Positions 36,624 through 44,118 of a stretch of DNA of 64,000 nucleotides are shown piece by piece. A program made the translations under genes and the position numbers. The first letter of the stretch is position 1. The number at the start of each line of letters is the position of its first letter. The stretch is from JBFMFR01 sp040752025 (lineage in GTDB: Bacteria > Chloroflexota > Anaerolineae > Anaerolineales > UBA4823), in contig JBFMFR010000008.1 of the NCBI GenBank assembly GCA_040752025.1, positions 62,001 through 126,000 on the forward strand. The letters are read 5' to 3'. The notes under the pieces were generated by a model. The model searched no databases, was not told the DNA's origin, and worked only from the letters and a program-made list of their open reading frames with translations.

Positions 36624-38027
36624 ATGAAATCCACGCTGGGAGTTATCTTTGGCAATCGAGACTTTTTCCCCGACCACCTCGTCAGCGAGGCGCGCCAGGA
36701 TATCCAGGCTCTGTTCCAGGAAATGAATATCGAAGCTGTGATGCTTGGCGAAAACGAGACCAAGCTCGGCTCTGTCGAGACCTATGCCCACTCCAAGGCA
36801 TGCGCCGAATTGTTCAAAGCCAACCGCGAGCGTATCGATGGCGTGCTGGTGGTTTTGCCCAACTTCGGCGACGAAAAAGGTGTGGCCGATACCATCAAGT
36901 TATCCGGCTTGGATGTGCCGATTCTGGTGCAGGCCTATCCTGATGATCTCGACGCTCTCAACGTTGAACGCCGCCGGGATGCTTTTTGCGGCAAAATCTC
37001 GGTCTGCAACAACCTGCGCCAGTACGGTTTTGATTTCAGCCTGACCAGCCTGCACACCAGCCATCCTGCCTCGGAATCCTTCAAAGCCGACCTGGCAAAG
37101 TTCGTCGGCGTCTGTCGGGTGGTGAAGGGGCTGCGTACCGTCCGCCTGGGCGCCATTGGCGCGCGGCCTGGTTCCTTCCAGACTGTGCGCTACAGTGAAA
37201 AAATCCTGCAGGCTTCGGGGATTACTGTCACCACCATCGACCTGTCCGAAATCCTGGGAGATGCCGCCCGCTTAGCAGATAATACCCCGCGCGTCAAAGA
37301 AAAATTAGAAACCATCCATGCTTATGCCAAACATGACAGCGTTCCTTCCCCGGCGATGGTACGCATGGCGAAACTGGGCCTGGTCATCGATGACTGGATG
37401 CAGGCCAACGATCTGCAAGCGACTGCCCTGCAATGCTGGACATCTATCCAGAAGAACTACGGCATCAATGCCTGCACCCTGATGAGCATGATGAGCAACC
37501 AGTTGATGCCATCTGCCTGCGAAGTGGATATTACCGGCGTTGTTTCGATGTACGCCTTGCAGTTGGCATCTAATTTGCCTGCGGCATTGGTGGACTGGAA
37601 CAATAACTATGCCAATGACCCCGACCGCTGTGTCTTTTTCCACTGTGGGAACTGGGCCAAATCCTTTATCCCCGATATCGAAATTAGCACTGCGCCGATT
37701 TTGGGCACTACACTGGGTGAGGAAAATACCTACGGCGCCATGGCTGGCCGCGCACTCGCCGGGCCGGTGACCTATGCCCGCGTCACCACAGACGATACCA
37801 AAGGCATCATCCGTGCATATACGGGGCAGGGTGAACTCACCAATGATACGTTGGACACCTTTGGGCATCGCGCCGTTGTTTATACACCGGGCTTACAGAA
37901 ATTACTGGCTTACCTGTGCAAAAATGGCTTTGAGCATCACGTCGCCATGACCATGGGAAATGTATCCGATGCCCTCGACGAAGCTTTTACAAACTATATG
38001 GGCTGGGAGAATTACAAGCACTTGTAA
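36624..38027 (+). CDS. L-fucose isomerase-like sugar isomerase
   Basis: The 467-residue protein belongs to the fucose/arabinose isomerase-like group. Likely metal ligands are Glu300 (ACEVDITG), Asp324 (VDWNNNY) and His340 (FFHCGNW). The N-terminal region (FGNRDFFPDHL..., about 1-170) has the expected substrate-binding fold. It would convert an aldose to a ketose. It is shorter than true FucI (~590), so the substrate may differ. AAGGAG before the ATG at 36624 is clear. The gene lies 35 bases after the ribokinase gene. Confidence 0.87.
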   Translation: MKSTLGVIFGNRDFFPDHLVSEARQDIQALFQEMNIEAVMLGENETKLGSVETYAHSKACAELFKANRERIDGVLVVLPNFGDEKGVADTIKLSGLDVPILVQAYPDDLDALNVERRRDAFCGKISVCNNLRQYGFDFSLTSLHTSHPASESFKADLAKFVGVCRVVKGLRTVRLGAIGARPGSFQTVRYSEKILQASGITVTTIDLSEILGDAARLADNTPRVKEKLETIHAYAKHDSVPSPAMVRMAKLGLVIDDWMQANDLQATALQCWTSIQKNYGINACTLMSMMSNQLMPSACEVDITGVVSMYALQLASNLPAALVDWNNNYANDPDRCVFFHCGNWAKSFIPDIEISTAPILGTTLGEENTYGAMAGRALAGPVTYARVTTDDTKGIIRAYTGQGELTNDTLDTFGHRAVVYTPGLQKLLAYLCKNGFEHHVAMTMGNVSDALDEAFTNYMGWENYKHL

Positions 38028-38051
38028 ATTTGCGTGGAGTAAGGAGCTAAA

Positions 38052-39074
38052 ATGCCCCACCAAATCGATATCGAAAAAGTATTGCTTCAAGAGCTGAGAG
38101 AAAACACGCCCGATTATGTTTTCATCAAAGATAGAGAGTCGCGTTTTGTCTTTACCAATCAAGCTCAAGCTCAACGCTTACTGGGGCTTGAAAATCCTGC
38201 TGATGCCATTGGCAAAACGGATTTCGACCTTTTCCCAGGGAAGGAAGAGGATGCTCAACGCTTCTATGAAGAGGAACAAGCCATCATGGAAACCGGGCAT
38301 CCGGTGCTTCGTCGGGAATGGATGGTCCCAAGCACATCAACCGGGGAAATTGTCTGGTTGTCAGAAAACAAGCTGCCGATTAGAAACGAATCCGGTCAGA
38401 TTGTCGGTCTTTTTGGGTTAAGCCGGGAGATAACCGAGCGCAAGCAAGCGCAGCTTCTGGCCGAAAAACTTTCCTATCAACTTGAAACCTCCGTTCAGGT
38501 AGCGCGTATCGCTAATGATATCCTTGATCCCCATGATTTAACCCAAGAGATCGTGGATTTAGTATCTGATCGTTTTGGATTTTATTACGTCGGCTTGTTT
38601 CTTGTTGACCAGGTCCAGCGTTTGAATTCCAGTCCAGGTGAATACGCTGTTTTACGGGCCGCAACCGGTGAGGTGGGTCAAAGATTGATCGGCAGTGGTC
38701 ATAGGCTAAAAGTGGGGGGCGATTCGATGGTGGGGCAATGCATTGCTACTGGCAGGCCTCGTATTGCGCAACAGGATATTGGAAAAGAAAAAAGCCGGTT
38801 TGCCAACCCACTGTTACCAGCCACGCGCGCTGAAATGGTCTTGCCTTTGATTAGCCGGCAGGAAACAATTGGCGCACTTAATGTTCAATCGACAGTCGAA
38901 TCAGCTTTTTCTGAACAAGATCTTTCAGTTTTCGAAGTTTTGGCGTCTTTGCTAGCCACCTCTCTCCAGAATGCATTTCTATTTCAAAAACTGGATGAAG
39001 AGTTAAAGGCAACCAAGCGAGATTTACAAACTTATGTCAAAATTGGTTGGGATCGATACCGCGGGAAAAAATGA
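38052..39074 (+). CDS. PAS-GAF protein without output domain
   Basis: The 340-residue protein has a PAS domain (about 10-130: FIKDRESRFVFTNQAQAQRL, then VGLFGLSREITERK) and a GAF domain (about 145-315: DRFGFYYVGLFLVDQ, ATRAEMVLPLISRQETIGAL). It has no kinase, cyclase or DNA-binding module and ends in a short helix (KATKRDLQTYVKIGWDRYR). AAGGAG sets the ATG. It is 24 bases after the isomerase gene, so it is probably the last gene of the sugar operon. Its partner is unknown. Confidence 0.8.
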   Translation: MPHQIDIEKVLLQELRENTPDYVFIKDRESRFVFTNQAQAQRLLGLENPADAIGKTDFDLFPGKEEDAQRFYEEEQAIMETGHPVLRREWMVPSTSTGEIVWLSENKLPIRNESGQIVGLFGLSREITERKQAQLLAEKLSYQLETSVQVARIANDILDPHDLTQEIVDLVSDRFGFYYVGLFLVDQVQRLNSSPGEYAVLRAATGEVGQRLIGSGHRLKVGGDSMVGQCIATGRPRIAQQDIGKEKSRFANPLLPATRAEMVLPLISRQETIGALNVQSTVESAFSEQDLSVFEVLASLLATSLQNAFLFQKLDEELKATKRDLQTYVKIGWDRYRGKK

Positions 39075-39462
39075 GGATAATGTACCATATGATATGGGCA
39101 ATGCTTCTCATTTGTATTATACAGCAGCAGCCAAACCTGGTATATGTGATCTTCTCTGGTAACTAGACCGGCGATTACGGTGACTTGCGTTTACAATTCA
39201 ACTCCCCGCCAACAACGCAGTCGAAGTCAGAAAACTTCAACCTCACCTCAAAATAAGATACACAGGATATCCCCAGGTTCTCTATCCTGGACATCCTGTG
39301 TATCTTTATAAAGCTTGATCTTCAACCCAAAGGTGCAATGCGCGTCAGCGAATATGCTCTGTTCGCTGTGTGTTGTATCTTTTTCTCCCCGCTGGGCGGA
39401 ATGGATGTTAGAATCCTGAAACAGGCGCGCCAGGTTCCGGTCGCCTGGAATGGGAAGGGCAT
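39075..39462. other. Intergenic region of about 390 bases
   Basis: It separates the sugar operon from the kinase operon. The only clear structure is the long inverted repeat at 39257-39304. No tRNA, convincing promoter or small gene was found. Confidence 0.6.
39257..39304 (+). terminator. Long two-step hairpin after sugar operon
   Basis: GATACACAGGAT (39257-39268) pairs exactly with ATCCTGTGTATC (39293-39304). Inside, CCAGG (39273-39277) pairs with CCTGG (39286-39290). TTTATAAA follows. It may be the operon terminator or a dispersed palindromic repeat, as it lies 180 bases after the last stop. Confidence 0.55.
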
Positions 39463-40362
39463 ATGGAAGGGTTTACACAGATTGGGACTGAGCTGTGCGG
39501 CAAGGCGAGCTGTTACCTGCTCGAGCGGGAGATCGCTCGCGGCGGTATGGGCGCCATCTACCAGGGCAAGGATGTCAGGCAGGGGCGTGTCGTGGCGATC
39601 AAAGAAGCCTGCCTGGACCCGGAAATCTGCAAGGACCGGCGTGATCAAATCCGCGAACGCCTGGTGCACGAAATGGAAGTGCTGCTGCCGCTGGATTCGC
39701 CTAACCTGCCCAAGATTTACGACCAGTTTTCCAGCCGCTATAACGAATACCTGGTGATGGAGTACGTCGAGGGGTGCACCTTGATGCAGGTCCAGCAGCG
39801 CACGTTGGGCCAGGGCAGGCTGTTGGAGGAGAGCCGGGTCTTGGGCTGGGCGCTCCAGGCGCTGGAGGCGTTGAATTATCTGCACACCCGGCCTAAACCG
39901 GTCATCCACCGCGACATCAAGCCGGAGAACCTGATCCTGACCCCGGACGGGCGAGTGGTGCTGGTGGATTTCGGCCTGATGAAGCAGGTCGAGCGGCAGA
40001 CGGGCGAGACGGACGAGTTAATCAAGGCGGTGGGCACGGTCGAGTATGCCCCGCCCGAACAATATTCGGAGATGGATTGGGGCACGGACGCGCGCAGCGA
40101 CCTGTACAGCCTGGGGGCCACGCTGTATTACCTGCTGGCGGGCACACTGCCGCCGCGCGCTATCGAGCGCATCATGCCCGGTTCGGTGAATTTAGCCTAT
40201 AAACTGCCCTCGCTGCGCCAGCTCAACGCCACGCTATCGCCGCTGTTTGAATTGGTGATCTTCAAGGCGCTGGAAGTCGATCCCGGGCAACGTTACCAGT
40301 CGGCGGCGCAGATGCGCGCCGCGCTCTTCCCGCGCCGCCGCTTCATCATACTGCCTTTTTGA
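39463..40362 (+). CDS. Eukaryote-type Ser/Thr protein kinase, catalytic domain only
   Basis: The 299-residue kinase domain is complete: glycine loop ARGGMGAIY, Lys47 (VVAIKEA), catalytic loop HRDIKPEN (Asp151), DFG at 169-171 and APPEQY in the activation segment. It lacks the transmembrane and sensor extensions typical of PknB. It is the first gene of a five-gene operon with gaps of only 4-13 bases. Regulation of the downstream MFS carrier, HAMP protein or glycosidase is an inference from position. Confidence 0.9.
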   Translation: MEGFTQIGTELCGKASCYLLEREIARGGMGAIYQGKDVRQGRVVAIKEACLDPEICKDRRDQIRERLVHEMEVLLPLDSPNLPKIYDQFSSRYNEYLVMEYVEGCTLMQVQQRTLGQGRLLEESRVLGWALQALEALNYLHTRPKPVIHRDIKPENLILTPDGRVVLVDFGLMKQVERQTGETDELIKAVGTVEYAPPEQYSEMDWGTDARSDLYSLGATLYYLLAGTLPPRAIERIMPGSVNLAYKLPSLRQLNATLSPLFELVIFKALEVDPGQRYQSAAQMRAALFPRRRFIILPF

Positions 40363-40372
40363 AAGGAGTCCC

Positions 40373-41413
40373 ATGCAAACCGAAATCACGCAACCTGCAT
40401 CGTTATTGAGCCCGGCGGGGGAAGCCTGGCGAGTGGGCTGGTCGCGCCAGCCGCTGTTGGATTGCAACCTGGAAAAGGCGGCCTTTTACCCGCCCTGGCT
40501 GCGCCCGCTGCAGCGTTTCCGCCTCAAGCGCTGGGATTACTACGCCATCTTCACCCCGCAGCGCTTCTTCTCAGCCACCATCGCCGACCTGGGCTACGCC
40601 GGGAATATTTTCGTGTACACCCTGGATTTCGCCAGCCGGGCGCTGCACGAGCAGGGGCTGGTCATCCCGCTGGGCCAGGGCATCCGGCTGCCGCGCAACA
40701 GCGAGCAGGGCGAGTCGTTCTTCGAAGGGCAGGGGGCGCGCCTGGCTTTCTCCGCCCAGGGGGAGCGGCGCAAGCTGGCGGTGGATTGGCCGGCTTTCCA
40801 CGACGGGCGCGGCATCCAGGCTGAGATCAGCCTGACCTGCCCGGCAGACCACGAGTCGATGACCCTCGTGATCCCCATCGAAGGGCAGCGCTTCTATTAC
40901 AATCGCAAGATCAACTGCCTGCCGGCCACGGGCTGGCTGCGCTATGGCGATCTGCGCCAGGAGTTGGACCCGGCCGAATGCCTGGGTTCGCTGGACTGGG
41001 GGCGGGGGGTGTGGCTCTATCGCAGTTTCTGGAATTGGGCCAGCGCGTCGGGCTTTCTGCCGGACGGGCGCCGCGTGGGGCTTAACCTGGGCTGCGGTTT
41101 CGGCGACACTTCGGCGGCCACAGAGAACTGCCTGATCCTGGAGGGGCGCATACACAAGCTGGAGCAGGTGCAGTTCGAGTATGACTCGAGCGATTATATG
41201 CGGCCCTGGCACTTCCGCGACTCGCAGGGCCGCCTGGCGTTGGAATTCACGCCCTTCCTCGACCGCCTGGCGCGCACCGATTTGAAGCTGATCTTCAGCG
41301 AGGTGCACCAGATGTTCGGCCGCTATTCCGGAACGGTGCGAGCCGACGATGGCGAGGATATCCACATCGAGAACCTGATCGGTTTTGCCGAAGAACACCA
41401 GGCGCGCTGGTGA
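40373..41413 (+). CDS. DUF2804-family protein
   Basis: The 346-residue protein matches the DUF2804 pattern: RLKRWDYYAIFTPQRFFSAT, the N(R)K-type strand FYYNRKINCLPATGW, and the tryptophan-rich LDWGRGVWLYRSFWNWASAS. Function is unknown. The fold resembles lipocalin-like or glycan-processing beta-proteins but this is not demonstrated. GAAAGGAG precedes the ATG. It is second in the kinase-GH31 operon. Confidence 0.78.
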   Translation: MQTEITQPASLLSPAGEAWRVGWSRQPLLDCNLEKAAFYPPWLRPLQRFRLKRWDYYAIFTPQRFFSATIADLGYAGNIFVYTLDFASRALHEQGLVIPLGQGIRLPRNSEQGESFFEGQGARLAFSAQGERRKLAVDWPAFHDGRGIQAEISLTCPADHESMTLVIPIEGQRFYYNRKINCLPATGWLRYGDLRQELDPAECLGSLDWGRGVWLYRSFWNWASASGFLPDGRRVGLNLGCGFGDTSAATENCLILEGRIHKLEQVQFEYDSSDYMRPWHFRDSQGRLALEFTPFLDRLARTDLKLIFSEVHQMFGRYSGTVRADDGEDIHIENLIGFAEEHQARW

Positions 41414-41426
41414 AGAAAGGCTATCG

Positions 41427-42740
41427 ATGAGCGCAACAACACTTGACGAACAACGTTCCTCCTCCGCGCAAACCAGCCTGTCGCCGCGCCTGTGGACGGG
41501 ATTGATCTTGCTGGGCTTTGCCGGGCAACTGGCCTGGGGGGTGGAGAACCAGTTTTTCAATACCTTCATGTTCGACCGCATCATCCCCGACCCGCGCCCG
41601 ATTTCCTGGATGGTGGCCGCCAGCGCAGTTACCGCCACGCTGACCACCATCTTGATGGGCACGCTCAGCGACCGCAGCCGCGGGCGTTGGGGGCGGCGCA
41701 AACCTTTCATCCTGTTCGGCTACCTGGCCTGGGGCATCTTCACGGCGCTGTTCCCTTCGGCGGCGTTCTTCCGCCCGGTGGCCCTGGCCATCGGCGCGGC
41801 GATCCTGTTCGACTGCGTGATGACTTTCTTCGGTTCAACGGCCAACGACGCGGCCTTGAACGCCTACATCACCGACGTGACCCATCTGAATAACCGCGGC
41901 CGGGTGGTGGCGGTCATCGAAATCCTGACCTGGGTGGCAATCCTGATCGTGTACGGCGGCGCCGGGTTGATCATCCAGGCCTGGGATTATTTCACCTTCT
42001 TCTACCTGATCGGCGGACTGGTGTTCGCGCTCGGGCTGGTAGGGGGCGTTCTGATCCAGGATGCGCCGGTCACAACTGCGCCTTCGGGCAGCTATTGGGG
42101 GCAGATTGCCGAGAGCTTCCGCTGGCAGAGCCTGCTCGCCAACCGCGATTTCTTCCTGGTGCTGTTGGGCATTTCGTTCTGGGCCGTGGCGCAGAACATC
42201 TTCTTCCCCTACCTGATCATCTATTTGCAGCACTACATCCAACTGGAAACCCTGTCGGCCTCGCTGCTGATCGCCGTCGCCATCCTGGTGGGCGGCATCC
42301 TGGTATCTTACCCGCTGGGCCTGCTGGTGGACCGCTGGGGGCGGCGGCGGGTGGCGCTGCTGGCCGTGGCAGGCGAGATGCTGGGCTTGCTGCTTTTTTC
42401 GCTGGCGCGTTCCTTCGCCGCGCTGGTGATCACCGGCATCCTGTGGCTGGCGCCGCTGACGGCCTGGACGATCGCCACCGGGGCGTGGAGCAAAGACCTG
42501 TTCCCGGAGGACAAGCGCGGCCAGTTTGCCGGGTATTACCTGTTGTTCTGGGTGGCCATCCCCATGGTGCTGGGGCCGTTGACCGGTGGCTGGCTGGCGA
42601 CTCGATTCGGTATTCCCACTGTGATCGATGGGCAGCCGGGTTTCATCCCCACCCCAGTATTGTTCCAGGCAGCCGCCCTGGGTACGCTGCTGGCGGCGCT
42701 GCCCTTGTGGCGGGCGCGGCCCCGCCAGGAATTGGAGTAA
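41427..42740 (+). CDS. MFS transporter, GPH/SUC-type sugar carrier
   Basis: The protein has about 437 residues and twelve membrane helices. The loop signature DRSRGRWGRRKPFILFGYL is typical of sucrose/glycoside-H+ type carriers, and the second-half loop is VDRWGRRRVALL. It probably imports an oligosaccharide or glycoside that the GH31 enzyme then hydrolyses. ATG at 41427 is preceded by GAAAGG; an upstream start at 41385 would overlap DUF2804 and is rejected. Confidence 0.82.
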   Translation: MSATTLDEQRSSSAQTSLSPRLWTGLILLGFAGQLAWGVENQFFNTFMFDRIIPDPRPISWMVAASAVTATLTTILMGTLSDRSRGRWGRRKPFILFGYLAWGIFTALFPSAAFFRPVALAIGAAILFDCVMTFFGSTANDAALNAYITDVTHLNNRGRVVAVIEILTWVAILIVYGGAGLIIQAWDYFTFFYLIGGLVFALGLVGGVLIQDAPVTTAPSGSYWGQIAESFRWQSLLANRDFFLVLLGISFWAVAQNIFFPYLIIYLQHYIQLETLSASLLIAVAILVGGILVSYPLGLLVDRWGRRRVALLAVAGEMLGLLLFSLARSFAALVITGILWLAPLTAWTIATGAWSKDLFPEDKRGQFAGYYLLFWVAIPMVLGPLTGGWLATRFGIPTVIDGQPGFIPTPVLFQAAALGTLLAALPLWRARPRQELE

Positions 42741-42744
42741 GAGC

Positions 42745-44112
42745 ATGTCCCTGCGTGATCGCCTCTTGTTGAACGTTACGTTTCTGTTGATTTTCATCGT
42801 CTTGATCACGGTGCTGGCGACCAATTACATCGTGCGCCGTTCGCTGCTGGCGCAGGCCGAGGTGGATGGTGGGGTGATCGCTCAACTGCTGTCGCGCAGC
42901 GCCAGTTTCGCCAGGCGCATGCCCGCTCAGGTGGAGACGGCCATCGGCGAACAAATGGTGGTGGAAGCTACCCTGGCAGCGCATCTGGTGGCGGTTGCCG
43001 AAGAAGCCGGCCTGCCTGCCGAGGAGATCAACGCCCATCTGCGCCAGATCACGCAGCAGTCAGCGCTGGACGAGTTCTGGATTACCGACGAGAACGGGCA
43101 CGCTTACCTGCGCAACATCCCGGAGATCGATTTTACCTTCAGCCCCGACCCCCAGGAGCAGCCCCAGGCGCACGTCTTCTGGGCGCTGATCACCGGCGAG
43201 AAGCGCGTGGTCGAGCAGGAGGCGCGCCGGCGCGAAGTCGATGACCAGGTCTTCAAGTACGTGGGAGTCGCCGGTGTGGACCGGCCGCGCATCGTCCAGG
43301 TGGGCTATAACGCCGGAATTGTGCAGGAATTGAGCGGGGAGGTCGGCTTGCAGCGCCTGACGGACGACCTGGTGGCGGGCGGGGACGTGATCGCTATCTA
43401 TGTGCAGGATGCGCAGTTCGCCCCCCTGGCCTCCAGCGTGATCGCCGGGGCCCCGGCCGGCGTCGAGGTAGGCGAGGCTGAGAGGGCGCTCTTGCAGCAG
43501 GCCGTTGATGAGAATCAAGCCGCCGTCGAGATGGACTTGGCGGTGCAGGCGCCGAGCGACTCACTCTGGGAAATCGCCGTCCAGCGGGTGCGCACGATCG
43601 GCTTTCTGGAGGGTGCCCTGCTCAAGGTCGCCACGCCGATCAACGACTCGAGCGGCGAGCGCATCGGCTCGGCGCTGGTTTACCTGCCCACCGACCGCGT
43701 GCGGGTGACCCTCTACCAGACCTTCCAACTGGCGCTGGTGATGGCGGCTTTCGTACTGGTCTACGGGCTGGAGGCGACTATCGTGATGTCGCGGCGACTG
43801 ACCAAACCCATTGCCCGCCTGAAAGCGGCCGCGCTGGAGGTGGAGGCGGGCACGTTCGACCCGGAGAGCCTGGCGGATATGACCCGTAAAAAGGATGAAC
43901 TGGGCAAGCTGGCGGAGGTCTTCACCCAGATGGCCCGCGAAGTGCGCGCCCGCCAGGAGCGACTGGAGCAGCAGGTGGAAACCCTGCGCATCGAGATCGA
44001 CGAGGTCAGGAAACAGCAGCAGGTGCAGGAGATCACCGAGACGGATTACTTCCGCGACTTGCAGTCCAAGGCCAGCCATTTCCGAGAGCGCGGCCAGCGT
44101 AAGCGGAGTTGA
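42745..44112 (+). CDS. HAMP-domain membrane sensor lacking output domain
   Basis: The protein has about 455 residues. It has a first membrane helix (about 9-31), a ~300-residue extracytoplasmic region resembling a Cache-type sensor, a second helix (about 333-353), a HAMP domain (RRLTKPIARLKAAALEVEAG) and a coiled coil. It ends with EITETDYFRDLQSKA. No kinase, cyclase or methyl-accepting region follows, so signal output must use another protein. The start at 42745 is four bases after the carrier stop. Confidence 0.82.
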   Translation: MSLRDRLLLNVTFLLIFIVLITVLATNYIVRRSLLAQAEVDGGVIAQLLSRSASFARRMPAQVETAIGEQMVVEATLAAHLVAVAEEAGLPAEEINAHLRQITQQSALDEFWITDENGHAYLRNIPEIDFTFSPDPQEQPQAHVFWALITGEKRVVEQEARRREVDDQVFKYVGVAGVDRPRIVQVGYNAGIVQELSGEVGLQRLTDDLVAGGDVIAIYVQDAQFAPLASSVIAGAPAGVEVGEAERALLQQAVDENQAAVEMDLAVQAPSDSLWEIAVQRVRTIGFLEGALLKVATPINDSSGERIGSALVYLPTDRVRVTLYQTFQLALVMAAFVLVYGLEATIVMSRRLTKPIARLKAAALEVEAGTFDPESLADMTRKKDELGKLAEVFTQMAREVRARQERLEQQVETLRIEIDEVRKQQQVQEITETDYFRDLQSKASHFRERGQRKRS

Positions 44113-44118
44113 GTGAAA

